A stretch of DNA of 64,000 nt from Streptomyces sp. NBC_00190 (GCF_036203305.1 NZ_CP108131.1:5642001-5706000), one strand, 5' to 3'. Counted from the stretch's first letter, positions 42,062 through 51,959 are shown. Notes: a model not told the origin generated them from the letters alone. Numbers and translations: made by a program.

Positions 42062-43867
42062 GTGCGCAGAGCCTGGTCCCTCCTCACGGCCGCCGCCCTC
42101 GCGGCGGCCGGCTTCCTCGCCGCGGGCCCGCCGGCCGCGGCGGCCGACGCCGACCTCGTACGCAACGGCGGCTTCGAAGCCGGCCTCGACGGCTGGAGCT
42201 GCTCGGGCGGCAGCGGAGCCGCCGTCAGCTCGCCCGTGCACGGCGGCGGCTCGGCCCTCAAGGCCACCCCGGCCGGCCAGGACAACGCCCGCTGCTCCCA
42301 GACCGTCGCGGTCAAGCCCGACTCGGCCTACACGCTGGCCGCCTGGGTGCAGGGCGCCTACGTCTACCTCGGCGCGAGCGGCACCGGCACCACCGACGTG
42401 TCGGCCTGGACGCAGACCCCGGGTGCCTGGAAGCAGCTGACGACCGGTTTCCGCACCGGCCCGTCGACGACCTCCGTCACCGTCTACACCCACGGCTGGT
42501 ACGGCCAGCCCGCCCACCTCACCGACGACCTCACCCTGATCGGACCCGACCCGGGCGGCGCGGTCCTGCCGCCCGTCGCCCCCACCGGCCTGACGGCTTC
42601 CGCCACCTCGTCGAGCACGGCCTCCCTGTCCTGGCCGGCGGTACCCGGAGCCACCTCGTACACCGTCCACCGCGACGGCGCGACGCCCCTGTCCGTCAGC
42701 TCCGGCCCGGTGACGGTCACCGGACTCGCCGCGTCCACCACGTACACCTTCCGGGTCAGCGCGGTGAACTCGGCGGGCGAGTCCCCCAAGAGCGCCCCCG
42801 TCTCGGTGACCACGACGAGCGGCGGCGGTGGAGGCGGCGGCCTCCCGGCGCACGCGCTCGTCGGCTACCTGCACGCGAGCTTCGCCAACGGCTCGGGCTA
42901 CCTCCGGATGGCCGACGTGCCCGCCTCCTGGGACGTCATCAACCTCGCCTTCGGCGAACCGACTTCGGTGACCTCGGGCGACATCCGCTTCCGGCTCTGC
43001 CCGGCCGCCGAGTGCCCGAACGTCGAATCCCCGGCCGAGTTCAAGGCGGCCGTCAAGGCCAAGCAGGCGGCGGGCAAGAAGGTGCTGATCTCCATCGGCG
43101 GCCAGAACGGCCAGGTGCAGCTGTCGACCACGGCCGCCCGCGACACCTTCGTCTCCTCCGTCAGCGCGATCATCGACGAGTACGGCCTGGACGGCCTCGA
43201 CATCGACTTCGAGGGCCACTCCCTCTCCCTCGCCACCGGGGACACCGACTTCCGCGCCCCCACCACCCCGGGAATCGTCAACCTGATCTCGGCCGTGAAG
43301 ACCCTGAAGGCCACGTACGGCCCCGACTTCGTCCTGACGATGGCCCCGGAGACCTTCTTCGTCCAGCTGGGCTACCAGTACTACGGCTCGGGCCCCTGGG
43401 GAGGCCAGGACCCGCGGGCGGGCGCGTACCTCCCGGTCATCCACGCCCTGCGCGACGACCTCACCCTGCTCCACGTCCAGGACTACAACTCGGGCTCGAT
43501 CATGGGTCTCGACAACCAGTACCACTCCGTGGGCGGCGCGGACTTCCACATCGCCATGACCGACATGCTGCTCACCGGCTTCCCGGTGGCCGGCGACGCC
43601 GCCCGCGTCTTCCCGCCGCTGCGCCCGGACCAGGTCGCCATCGGCCTGCCGGCCACGACGAACGCGGGCAACGGCCACACTCCGCCCGCCGAGGTGAACA
43701 AAGCCCTGGACTGCCTGACGAAGAAGGCCGGCTGCGGCGCGTACCAGACCCACGGCACGTGGCCGGGCCTGCGCGGCCTGATGACCTGGTCGGTGAACTG
43801 GGACCGCTTCGGAGGCTGGGAGTTCAGCCGGAACTTCGACGCGTACTTCGGGGGCGCGGCCGGCTGA
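42062..43867 (+). CDS. Secreted chitinase, GH18 with binding and FnIII domains
   Basis: The 601-residue enzyme cuts chitin outside the cell. A signal peptide covers residues 1-27. Residues 28-165 are a carbohydrate-binding module (NGGFEAGLDGWSCSGGSG), 178-258 a fibronectin type III domain, then a Gly-rich linker and the GH18 barrel from about 270. The catalytic motif DGLDIDFE is at 377-384 with E384 as acid, and VLTMAPE and LMTWSVNWD are present. The GTG at 42062 follows GGAGG. A DasR-like site in the promoter predicts induction by chitin-derived sugars. The gene end overlaps the convergent PAP2 gene. Confidence 0.94.
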   Translation: MRRAWSLLTAAALAAAGFLAAGPPAAAADADLVRNGGFEAGLDGWSCSGGSGAAVSSPVHGGGSALKATPAGQDNARCSQTVAVKPDSAYTLAAWVQGAYVYLGASGTGTTDVSAWTQTPGAWKQLTTGFRTGPSTTSVTVYTHGWYGQPAHLTDDLTLIGPDPGGAVLPPVAPTGLTASATSSSTASLSWPAVPGATSYTVHRDGATPLSVSSGPVTVTGLAASTTYTFRVSAVNSAGESPKSAPVSVTTTSGGGGGGGLPAHALVGYLHASFANGSGYLRMADVPASWDVINLAFGEPTSVTSGDIRFRLCPAAECPNVESPAEFKAAVKAKQAAGKKVLISIGGQNGQVQLSTTAARDTFVSSVSAIIDEYGLDGLDIDFEGHSLSLATGDTDFRAPTTPGIVNLISAVKTLKATYGPDFVLTMAPETFFVQLGYQYYGSGPWGGQDPRAGAYLPVIHALRDDLTLLHVQDYNSGSIMGLDNQYHSVGGADFHIAMTDMLLTGFPVAGDAARVFPPLRPDQVAIGLPATTNAGNGHTPPAEVNKALDCLTKKAGCGAYQTHGTWPGLRGLMTWSVNWDRFGGWEFSRNFDAYFGGAAG

Positions 43868-44621
43868 CCCGCCCCACCGCCAGCAGCAGCGGGGCGCACA
43901 CGAGGAGACTGGCCAGCACGTCCAGCGGCCAGTGCCAGCCCCGCAGCACCAGGCCCACGGCCGTCGCACCCGTCAGGACGAGGGCGACGGCCGTCGGCCA
44001 TGCCCGGCGGGTGTACGGGGCGACGAGCAGCGCCGCCCCGAGGTAGGCGACGGCCGCGGTCGCGGTGTGGCCCGAGGGGTAGTAGCCGGCGGCCCAGGGC
44101 TCCAGCGGGCCGGGCCGGGCGGTCCATTCCTTCAGCGGGACGACCAGGGCCGGGACCAGGGCCATGGCCAGGGCCGCGGCCGCGGCGCCGCGCCGGTTGC
44201 CGCGCCGGGCGGCGTACGCCACGGCGAGGAGGAGCACGGGCAGGGCGACGGGGACGTTCCCGAGGTCCGAGAGCCGTTCGGTGACGGCGTCGGGGACGCT
44301 GCGGACGAGGGCGCGGCTGAGGCGCGCGTCCGGGGACAGCAGTGGCCCCGACACCAGGACCTGCCAGGTGATCAGGGCGAAGGCGGTCAGGCAGAGCGTT
44401 GCCTGGACGGCGGCCTTGGAAAGAGTGGCCGGCCGTCCCGGAACAGGGGGGATGGTTCCGGGACGGCCGCCCGGATCGGGTCGCCGCACGCCCCGGGGGG
44501 TTTGGGGCGGTCGGCCGTCCGATCGGTGAGGAGTGTGCGCGAACGCATGCCCAGTACGGCGCTGGGGAAGCCCGGCACTGGTGTCGCCCACGGTTTCCCG
44601 GGAGCGGGGTGTCTCACTCAT
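43824..44621 (-). CDS. PAP2-family membrane phosphatase
   Basis: The 265-residue protein has the three phosphatase motifs: KEWTARPGPL, YYPSGHTATA, and GWHWPLDVLAS with the catalytic His. There are about five membrane segments from residue 75 on. It should dephosphorylate a lipid phosphate or pyrophosphate at the outer membrane face. The first 65 residues are basic and proline-rich and may be partly non-coding, because no good ribosome site precedes the ATG at 44621. The gene overlaps the chitinase gene by 44 bases. Confidence 0.83.
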   Translation of the reverse strand: MSETPRSRETVGDTSAGLPQRRTGHAFAHTPHRSDGRPPQTPRGVRRPDPGGRPGTIPPVPGRPATLSKAAVQATLCLTAFALITWQVLVSGPLLSPDARLSRALVRSVPDAVTERLSDLGNVPVALPVLLLAVAYAARRGNRRGAAAAALAMALVPALVVPLKEWTARPGPLEPWAAGYYPSGHTATAAVAYLGAALLVAPYTRRAWPTAVALVLTGATAVGLVLRGWHWPLDVLASLLVCAPLLLAVGRVSRPRPRSTRRSSG

Positions 44622-44715
44622 CTGCAGAAACCGTACGGCAGCGAAAGGGGGACCGACAGCAGGAACGCGCTCCCGCCATCGGCCCCCCACACGTTCTTCA
44701 CAGCGCCCGACGATT

Positions 44716-44745
44716 ACCGCCGGTAGCGGTCGAGCGCTGCGCTCG
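44716..44745 (-). terminator. Double hairpin after gabT
   Basis: CGAGCG (44731-44736) pairs with CGCTCG (44740-44745), and ACCGC (44716-44720) with GCGGT (44726-44730). Both lie within 50 bases downstream of the gabT stop on its strand. Confidence 0.5.
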
Positions 44746-44763
44746 GACGTTCTAACCGTTCGA

Positions 44764-46098
44764 TCAGATGCCCGCGAAAGCGGCCTCGATGATGTCCAGG
44801 CCCTCGTTCAGCAGGTCCTCGCCGATGACGATCGGCGGCAGGAAGCGGAGCACGTTGCCGTAGGTGCCACAGGTGAGGACCATCACGCCCTCGGCGTGGC
44901 AGGCCTTGGCGAGCGACGCGGCCGCCTCCGGGAACGGGGTCTTGGACGCGGGGTCCTTGACGAGCTCGATCGCGATCATGGCGCCGCGGCCGCGGATGTC
45001 GCCGATGATGTCGTACTTCTCCTGCATGGCCGTCAGGCGGGCCTTCATGACGGACTCGATCTTCTTCGCCGCGGCGTTGAGGTCGAGCTCCTTCATGGTC
45101 TCGATGGAGCCGAGCGCACCGGCGCACGCCACCGGGTTGCCGCCGTAGGTGCCGCCCAGGCCGCCCGCGTGGGCGGAGTCCATGATCTCGGCGCGGCCGG
45201 TCACGGCGGCGAGCGGCAGACCGCCCGCGATGCCCTTGGCGGTGGTGATCAGGTCGGGGACGATGCCCTCGTCCTCACACGCGAACCACTGGCCGGTGCG
45301 GCAGAAGCCGGACTGGATCTCGTCGGCGACGAAGACGATGCCGTTGTCGTTGGCGAACTTCACGAGCGCGGGCAGGAAGCCCTTGGCCGGCTCGATGAAG
45401 CCGCCCTCGCCGAGGACCGGCTCGATGATGATCGCGGCGACGTTGTCGGCGCCGATCTGCTTGGTGATCTGGTCGATCGCCTGGGCGGCGGCCTCGGGAC
45501 CGCAGTTCTCGGCGCCGGTGGGCCAGCGGTAGCCGTAGGCGACCGGGACGCGGTAGACCTCGGGGGCGAACGGGCCGAAGCCCTGCTTGTACGGCATGTT
45601 CTTCGAGGTCAGCGCCATCGTGAGGTTCGTACGGCCGTGGTAGCCGTGGTCGAAGACGACGACGGCCTGGCGCTTGGTGTACGCACGGGCGATCTTGACG
45701 GCGTTCTCGACGGCCTCGGCGCCGGAGTTGAACAGGGCCGACTTCTTGGCGTGGTCACCCGGGGTCAGCTCGGCGAGGGCCTCGCAGACCTCGACGTAGC
45801 CCTCGTACGGCGTGACCATGAAGCAGGTGTGCGTGAAGTTCGCGAGCTGCGCGGAGGCGCGGCGCACGACGGCCTCGGCGGAGGCGCCGACCGAGGTCAC
45901 GGCGATGCCGGAGCCGAAGTCGATCAGGCGGTTGCCGTCGACGTCCTCGATGATGCCGCCGCCCGCACGGGCCGTGAAGACGGGGAGCACGGAGCCCACG
46001 CCGCCGGCCACCGTCTCGAGGCGGCGGGCCTGCAGCTCCTGCGACTTGGGGCCGGGGATCGCGGTGACGATGCGGCGCTCCTGCGGGACAGCGGTCAT
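44764..46098 (-). CDS. gabT: 4-aminobutyrate aminotransferase
   Basis: Transfers the amino group of GABA to 2-oxoglutarate, giving succinate semialdehyde. The 444-residue class III PLP enzyme has FNSGAEAVENAVKIARAYT, DHGYHGRTNLTMALT, IIEPVLGEGGFI, ADEIQSGFCRTG and the PLP lysine in TTAKGIAGGLPLAAVTG. The ATG at 46098 follows AGGAG. It is divergent from the ATPase gene and lies 4.3 kb from gabD. Confidence 0.93.
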   Translation of the reverse strand: MTAVPQERRIVTAIPGPKSQELQARRLETVAGGVGSVLPVFTARAGGGIIEDVDGNRLIDFGSGIAVTSVGASAEAVVRRASAQLANFTHTCFMVTPYEGYVEVCEALAELTPGDHAKKSALFNSGAEAVENAVKIARAYTKRQAVVVFDHGYHGRTNLTMALTSKNMPYKQGFGPFAPEVYRVPVAYGYRWPTGAENCGPEAAAQAIDQITKQIGADNVAAIIIEPVLGEGGFIEPAKGFLPALVKFANDNGIVFVADEIQSGFCRTGQWFACEDEGIVPDLITTAKGIAGGLPLAAVTGRAEIMDSAHAGGLGGTYGGNPVACAGALGSIETMKELDLNAAAKKIESVMKARLTAMQEKYDIIGDIRGRGAMIAIELVKDPASKTPFPEAAASLAKACHAEGVMVLTCGTYGNVLRFLPPIVIGEDLLNEGLDIIEAAFAGI

Positions 46099-46334
46099 AG
46101 AGGGCTCCTGGGGGTGTTTTCGGACGCACTTGTGTCTTTGTCCGCAGGCTAGGCCCGGGGGTGGGGGTACTGCATGCTCCGTTCGGGAGTGGTGCCCGCG
46201 TGTCCTTGTCCGTGACGGCCATAGGAAGGATGCGGGACGTGTCCCGCCGGTCATGGCGGTGTACGGCCCCAACGCCCGGGCCGGGCACTAGATTGAGCGC
46301 CGCAGCGCACGGCACGGTCAGGGGGCAGGGGTTC

Positions 46335-48461
46335 ATGGACACCGAGGGCACGTACGACGGTCAGGAGACCCGTTCGGGTCGTGTACCGCGACCCGCCGGG
46401 CCCCCCGCGCACCCGCCGGCCCTGCCGGGCCTCCCGCCGAAGCCCTCCCACGCGCCGGCGGCCGGGCCGGCGCTGGAGGACTGGCTGCGCCATCCGCGCG
46501 CCTCCGACGGGCCGGGCGTCTGGACCTACGGGCACGTGCCGCGGGCCGCCGAGGAACCCGAGGTGACCCCCACCCGCCAGCTGGTCAGCGGAGCGCTGAT
46601 CGCCCTGCTGGCCGGGCTGCTCCTGTGGTCCCTGCTGTGGAACGGCTACCTCGGCGGGTTCTGGCTCTGGCCCCTCTACATGTTCACGCCCGACTCCTGG
46701 GCGGGGACGCTCCCGTCCGTCGTGGCCTCGTACGTCTGGTACGCCCTGGTCGCCGCCACCCTGACCATCGGCTTCGGGCGCCTCGGCCGCTGGCCCGAGC
46801 TGGGCCGCAGGCTGCTCGCCAGCCGCGCCGTCCGCGCCGTGCACGCCTTGCAGACCGCCGCCCCGGTCCGCCCCGAGGCGGGGGGCGCCGACGACCCCGC
46901 GCGCTGGCCGCAGTTGCGGGGTGCCGGGCTGGGGGACGCGGCCGAACGGCTCGAAGGGGAGGCCGGGGCCGGGCGGATGAACGACGTGGACTACGCGCGG
47001 ATCCGACGGGCGTGGGAGTCCGTGTGCGCCGACCCGTCCCGGCTCCGGGCGTTCGCCGAGGCCGTGCGCGACAAGGGCGCCGGGGCCTGCGTACACCCGT
47101 CCGGGGAGCGGGACCTGCCCGTGCGCGCCGCCCGGCACGACCTGCTGGCCCGGCAGGTGCTGCTCGGCACCGTCGAGGACGGCCGGCGCAACCCGTACGC
47201 CCGCCGCGGTACCTCGCTCGCGCTCGACCCCGAGGTCCTCGGGACCTCGCTGCTCGCCGTCGGGCCCTCGGGATCCGGCAAGACCGGCCGGCTGGTGCGG
47301 CCCGTCGTCGAGTCCCTCGCGCTGCAGGCGCTCGCCGGCCAGGCCGCCGTCGTCGCCGTCGGCGCGGCCGGGGCCCGGCTCGGGCCGGACGCCGCGTACG
47401 ACGTCGTGGTCCGCGTCGGCGACCCCGACTCCGTCTACGACCTCGACCTCTACGGCGGCGCGACGGACCCCGACGAGGCCGCCACCCTGCTCGCCGAGGC
47501 CTTCGTCGGAGACGTGCAGGGGATCGAGGTGCGCCGGGCCGCGACCGCCCTCGCCCAGCTGCTGGGGCCCTTCCGGGCGGCGTACGGGCGCTTCCCCGCC
47601 GTGGCCGAACTGCGCGAGCTGCTCGACCAGATGCCGGACGCCTTCGGCGAGCTGCGCCGGGACCTGGCCGACGCCGGCCTGCACACGATGCTCCGCGAAC
47701 TCGACGCCCGGGAACGGCAGCACGGGGCTCCCGCGGACCCCGGACCGGCTCTCGCCGACCGCGTGGCCCTGCTCGACCGGCCCGCCTTCGCCGGGTTCTT
47801 CGACACCACCGGCCAGGGCCGGCCGTTCTCGCTGCGCACCCTCGAACACCCGATCCGGGTCCGCGTCGACCTGCCCGAGCGGGGACACGCCGACGCCTCG
47901 CGGATGCTGGCCCGGCTGCTGCTCGCGCAGTTCAACGCCGCCGCGGCCGCCCGCGCCGACCGCTCCCTCTTCGCCTTCCTCGCCTTCGACGACGCCTCGC
48001 ACACCCTGACCGCGCAGACCGTCCGGGGCGTGCAGCGGCTGCGCTCGGCGAACGCCGGAGTCCTGCTCACGCTGCGCTCGCTGGACGACGTACCGGAGGA
48101 GCTGCGGACCCCGCTGCTCGGTGCGGTCGGCTGCCGGATGGCCTTCTCCGGGGTCACCACCTGGGACGGCAAGCGGTTCGCCGAGACCTGGGGCACCGAA
48201 TGGGTGGAGACGCGCGACGTCACCCACCGCACCGTCTTCGCCGACCAGCCGCTGACCCGGGCGATCCACGCCTTCCGCAAGCTCGTCACCGGCAAGGCCG
48301 TCACCACCGACGCGGTCACCGTGCGGCAGGTGGAGCGGGAGCGGTGGTCCGCCTCGGACCTGGCGCACGACGTGCCGCCGGGGTACGCGGTGCTGTCGCT
48401 GACCTCGGTCCGGGGGGAGCGGGCGGCTCCGCTGCTGGTCCGGCTCGGCGGAACCGCCTGA
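46335..48461 (+). CDS. Membrane-anchored ATPase, VirD4/TraG-like
   Basis: The 708-residue protein has a proline-rich N terminus, two membrane segments (about residues 83-105 and 118-145), and a large cytosolic ATPase with Walker A GPSGSGKT at 310-317. The segment FLAFDDASHTLTAQTVRGVQ fits the Walker B and sensor region of the type IV coupling-protein/HerA-FtsK superfamily. No conjugation, relaxase or secretion gene is nearby, so its partner is unknown. It sits between gabT and the PucR regulator, separated by normal intergenic gaps. Confidence 0.75.
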   Translation: MDTEGTYDGQETRSGRVPRPAGPPAHPPALPGLPPKPSHAPAAGPALEDWLRHPRASDGPGVWTYGHVPRAAEEPEVTPTRQLVSGALIALLAGLLLWSLLWNGYLGGFWLWPLYMFTPDSWAGTLPSVVASYVWYALVAATLTIGFGRLGRWPELGRRLLASRAVRAVHALQTAAPVRPEAGGADDPARWPQLRGAGLGDAAERLEGEAGAGRMNDVDYARIRRAWESVCADPSRLRAFAEAVRDKGAGACVHPSGERDLPVRAARHDLLARQVLLGTVEDGRRNPYARRGTSLALDPEVLGTSLLAVGPSGSGKTGRLVRPVVESLALQALAGQAAVVAVGAAGARLGPDAAYDVVVRVGDPDSVYDLDLYGGATDPDEAATLLAEAFVGDVQGIEVRRAATALAQLLGPFRAAYGRFPAVAELRELLDQMPDAFGELRRDLADAGLHTMLRELDARERQHGAPADPGPALADRVALLDRPAFAGFFDTTGQGRPFSLRTLEHPIRVRVDLPERGHADASRMLARLLLAQFNAAAAARADRSLFAFLAFDDASHTLTAQTVRGVQRLRSANAGVLLTLRSLDDVPEELRTPLLGAVGCRMAFSGVTTWDGKRFAETWGTEWVETRDVTHRTVFADQPLTRAIHAFRKLVTGKAVTTDAVTVRQVERERWSASDLAHDVPPGYAVLSLTSVRGERAAPLLVRLGGTA

Positions 48462-48594
48462 ACGGACCCGTACGAGGTGGCAGAATCGAGGGGAGCCGTT
48501 CGTACGACACGGCGAAAAGTGGACGCGGCTCCTCCTGCTGCCCTTCTGTCCTTCCCCTTCCGCCGCCCCCTCCCGCTAAGGCCTCCGGTAACCG

Positions 48595-50175
48595 ATGCCG
48601 CTCACCCTCGCCTCGCTCGTCCAGCACTCGGCCCTCAAGCTCAGCGTCCGGGCGGGGGAGGGTCGCCTCGACACCCCCGTGCGCTGGGCCCACGTCAGCG
48701 AGCTCGCCGACCCCGTGCCCTACATGGAGGGCGGGGAACTGCTCCTGATCACCGCGATGAAGCTGGACGCGGAGGACCCGCAGGAGATGGTCCGCTACGT
48801 ACGCCGCCTCGCCGCGGCCGGGGTCGTCGGCATCGGCTTCGCCGTCGGCGTGAACTACGAGGCGATCCCGGAGGCGCTGGTCGAGGCGGCGCGCGGCGAG
48901 GACATGCCGCTGCTGGAGGTCCCGCGGCGGACCCCGTTCCTCGCCATCAGCAAGGCCGTCTCCGCCGCACTCGCGGCCGACCAGTACCGGGCCGTGACCG
49001 CCGGCTTCGAGGCGCAGCGGGAGCTGACGCGCGCCGCGCTCGCCGCCGACGGGCCCGCCGAGCTGCTGTCGAAGCTGGCCGCGCACGTGCACGGCTGGGC
49101 CGCGCTGTACGACACCTCGGGCGCGGTCGTCGCGGCCGCCCCCGACTGGGCCGCTCGGCGCGCCGCCCGGCTCACCCCGGACGTGGAGCGGCTGCGGGAG
49201 CGGCCCGCGCCGGCGAGCGCCGTGGTCGGCGGCTCGGAGGACCGGGTCGAGCTGCAGTCCCTGGGCACGGGCCGGCGGGCGCGAGGCGCGCTCGCCGTCG
49301 GCACCGGGGCCCCGCTGGGCACGGCCGAGCGGTACGCGGTCCACTCCGCGGTCGCGCTCCTGACCCTCACCACCGAGCGCTCGCGCTCGCTGCACGACGC
49401 CGAGTCCCGGCTGGGGGCGGCGGTGCTGCGGATGCTGCTGGCGGGGGAGGCGGAGCACGCGCGGGCGGTGGCCGGGGACCTGTACGGGGCCCTGCTGGAG
49501 GCCCCGTTCCGGCTGATCGCGGCCGAGCCGGCGCTGCCGGGCACCGCGCAGCCCGAGGGTCTGGCCCTGCTGGCCGACACCGTGGAGTCGGCGGCCGCCC
49601 GCACCGGCGAGCCGCTGCTCGTGGTCCCGGAGCCGGGCCGGCTCGTCGTCCTGGCCGCCGACGGGGGCTCGGCCGTACAGGCGTGCCTGGACCACGCGGA
49701 GGCGCTGGAGGCGCGGCGCGGCCGGGACGCCGCAGGTCCGGAGCCGGACGAACTCGTCGTCGGCCTGTCCGCGCCGGCCGGCCCGGGTGCCGTGGCGGCG
49801 GCCCTGAAACAGGCCGACCAGGCCATGGCCGTGGCCCGGCGTCGGGGACGGCCGCTGGTGGAGCACGAGGAGATGGCGGCGGGCTCGGTCCTGCCGCTGC
49901 TGGCCGACGACGCCGTACGCGCCTTCGCGGACGGCACGCTGCGCGCGCTTCGGGAGCACGACGAGACGGGTCGCGGCGACCTGGTGGCCTCGCTGCAGGC
50001 CTGGCTCTCCCGGCACGGCCAGTGGGACGCGGCCGCCGCCGACCTCGGCGTGCACCGGCACACCCTGCGCTACCGGATGAAGCGGGTCGAGGAGATCCTC
50101 GGCCGCTCCCTGGACGACCCGGACGTCCGCATGGAGCTGTGGCTCGCCCTGAAGGCGTCCCCGGCCCCGTCGTAG
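48595..50175 (+). CDS. PucR-family transcriptional regulator
   Basis: The 526-residue protein has an N-terminal PucR domain (LTLASLVQHSALKLSV, DTPVRWAHVSELADPVPYME). A central GAF/GGDEF-like region follows, then a C-terminal helix-turn-helix of the PucR type (LQAWLSRHGQWDAAAADLGV, then HRHTLRYRMKRVEEILGRSL). Such regulators respond to small nitrogen compounds. Its place directly upstream of gabD and near gabT makes it the likely activator of GABA use. The ATG start is at 48595. Confidence 0.88.
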   Translation: MPLTLASLVQHSALKLSVRAGEGRLDTPVRWAHVSELADPVPYMEGGELLLITAMKLDAEDPQEMVRYVRRLAAAGVVGIGFAVGVNYEAIPEALVEAARGEDMPLLEVPRRTPFLAISKAVSAALAADQYRAVTAGFEAQRELTRAALAADGPAELLSKLAAHVHGWAALYDTSGAVVAAAPDWAARRAARLTPDVERLRERPAPASAVVGGSEDRVELQSLGTGRRARGALAVGTGAPLGTAERYAVHSAVALLTLTTERSRSLHDAESRLGAAVLRMLLAGEAEHARAVAGDLYGALLEAPFRLIAAEPALPGTAQPEGLALLADTVESAAARTGEPLLVVPEPGRLVVLAADGGSAVQACLDHAEALEARRGRDAAGPEPDELVVGLSAPAGPGAVAAALKQADQAMAVARRRGRPLVEHEEMAAGSVLPLLADDAVRAFADGTLRALREHDETGRGDLVASLQAWLSRHGQWDAAAADLGVHRHTLRYRMKRVEEILGRSLDDPDVRMELWLALKASPAPS

Positions 50176-50301
50176 CCACCGCCCCAGCAGGCGGCCCACG
50201 GGTGCGACAGTGACAAACCGGCGCGGCCCGGACCGCAGGTACTACACCCCGGCTAAACGCCGAATCCACGGCCGGGTCCTACGGTGGAGGGGACAACGAC
50301 C

Positions 50302-50334
50302 CGCCCCCAGCCACCGCTGGGCGGTGCCCCAGCA
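50302..50334 (+). repeat. Interspersed palindromic repeat, copy 2
   Basis: CCGCCCCCAGCCACCGCTGG followed by GCGGTGCCCC in the gabD leader. It closely matches the copy at 62590-62620 apart from A/C changes. Confidence 0.55.
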
Positions 50335-50358
50335 CACATTCGAAGGGCCGGGATTCGC

Positions 50359-51804
50359 ATGACTTCCACCCACGCCTTCTGGCTCGCCGGCCGCCAGGCC
50401 ACCGGCGAGGACAGCTTCGACGTCCACTCCCCGTGGGACGGCCGGCTGGTCGGCACGGTCAGCGTGCCCACCGACGCCCAGGTCGAAGAGGCCGTGGCCG
50501 CGGCGCACGCCGTGACGGCGGAGTTCTCCGCGAGCCCCGCCCACGTGCGCGCCGCCGCCCTGGACCACGTGTCCAAGCGGCTCGCCGAGCGCACGGAGGA
50601 GATCGCCCAGCTGATCTCCGCCGAGAACGGCAAGCCGATCAAGTGGGCCCGCGGTGAGGTCGGCCGTGCGGTGTCCGTGTTCCGTTTCGCCGCCGAAGAG
50701 GCCCGCCGCTTCAACGGCGGAGAGGCCCAGCGCCTCGACACCGACGCCGGTGGCGTCGGCCGTCTCGCCCTGACGCGCCGCTTCGTCAAGGGCCCGGTCC
50801 TCGGCATCGCGCCGTTCAACTTCCCGCTGAACCTGTGCGCCCACAAGGTGGCCCCGGCCATCGCCGTCGGCGCGCCGATCATCCTCAAGCCCGCTCCGGC
50901 CACGCCGCTGTCCGGCCTGATCCTGGGTGAGCTGCTCGCCGAGACCGACCTCCCGGCCGGCTCCTGGTCGGTCCTGCCGGTCGCGAACGAGAAGATGCCC
51001 GCCCTGGTCAAGGACGAGCGCCTCCCCGTCATCTCCTTCACCGGCTCCGACACCGTCGGCTACGCCATCCAGCAGTCCGTGCCGCACAAGCACTGCACGC
51101 TGGAGCTCGGCGGCAACGCCGCGGCCGTCGTCCTCGCCGACTGGGCCTCCGAGGCCGACCTCGACTGGGCCGCGACCCGTATCGCGACCTTCTCGAACTA
51201 CCAGGCCGGCCAGTCCTGCATCTCGGTGCAGCGCGTGATCGCCGATGCCTCCGTCTACGACACCCTCGTCGACAAGGTCGTCGCGAAGGTCCAGGCGCAG
51301 GTCACCGGTGACCCGTCCGACTCCGCCACCGACGTCGGCCCCCTCGTCTCCGAGGACGCCGCCAAGCGCGTCGAGTCCTGGGTCGACGAGGCCGTGTCCG
51401 GCGGAGCCAAGCTGCTCACCGGTGGCAAGCGCGAAGGTGCCTCGTACGAGCCCACCGTCCTGGCGGACGTCCCGGCCGGCGTGAAGCTCGCCACCGAGGA
51501 GGTCTTCGGACCGGTACTGACGCTGCAGAAGGTCGAGGGCACCGACGAGGCCTTCGCCGCGGTGAACGACTCGAAGTTCGGTCTGCAGACCGGCGTCTTC
51601 ACCCGCGACATCCAGACCGCGTTCCGCGCCCACCGTGAGCTCGAGGTCGGCGGCGTGGTCGTCGGCGACGCGCCGTCCTACCGCGCCGACCAGATGCCGT
51701 ACGGCGGCGTCAAGCAGTCCGGTGTGGGCCGTGAGGGTGTCCGCTACGCGATGGATGACTACACGTACGAGCGAGTCCTGGTCCTGACCGGCCTCGACAT
51801 CTGA
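50359..51804 (+). CDS. gabD: Succinate-semialdehyde dehydrogenase (aldehyde dehydrogenase family)
   Basis: The 481-residue enzyme has IAPFNFPLNLCAHKVAPAIA, ILKPAPATPLS, FTGSDTVGYAI, LELGGNAA with the base Glu, and AGQSCISVQR with catalytic C287. It lacks the tight similarity to the two aminobutyraldehyde dehydrogenases in this window and belongs to a different ALDH branch. Its position after a PucR regulator and near gabT suggests it completes GABA breakdown by oxidising succinate semialdehyde. Substrate is inferred from context. A strong terminator follows. Confidence 0.78.
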   Translation: MTSTHAFWLAGRQATGEDSFDVHSPWDGRLVGTVSVPTDAQVEEAVAAAHAVTAEFSASPAHVRAAALDHVSKRLAERTEEIAQLISAENGKPIKWARGEVGRAVSVFRFAAEEARRFNGGEAQRLDTDAGGVGRLALTRRFVKGPVLGIAPFNFPLNLCAHKVAPAIAVGAPIILKPAPATPLSGLILGELLAETDLPAGSWSVLPVANEKMPALVKDERLPVISFTGSDTVGYAIQQSVPHKHCTLELGGNAAAVVLADWASEADLDWAATRIATFSNYQAGQSCISVQRVIADASVYDTLVDKVVAKVQAQVTGDPSDSATDVGPLVSEDAAKRVESWVDEAVSGGAKLLTGGKREGASYEPTVLADVPAGVKLATEEVFGPVLTLQKVEGTDEAFAAVNDSKFGLQTGVFTRDIQTAFRAHRELEVGGVVVGDAPSYRADQMPYGGVKQSGVGREGVRYAMDDYTYERVLVLTGLDI

Positions 51805-51825
51805 TCTCGTACGGCCAAAAAGCCG

Positions 51826-51868
51826 ACGGCCGGAGCCCACTGTGCGGGGGCTCCGGCCGTTCCTCTTT
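51826..51868 (+). terminator. Strong terminator after gabD
   Basis: ACGGCCGGAGCCC (51826-51838) pairs perfectly with GGGCTCCGGCCGT (51848-51860) around a nine-base loop, followed by TCCTCTTTT. Confidence 0.88.
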
Positions 51869-51959
51869 TCCCGAGGGCGCGAACGGGGTACGACTCACAG
51901 GTAGCACCGGCTGGTAGTCCGGTGCACCACCCGACTCCGGCGGCGAGGTGAGCCCCCTC

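Noticed and set aside
46121..46144. PucR operator between gabT and the ATPase gene
   Set aside because: CGGAC and GTCCG flank 14 bases, and TTGTCCG recurs near 46206, but the arms are only five bases and no consensus is available to test.
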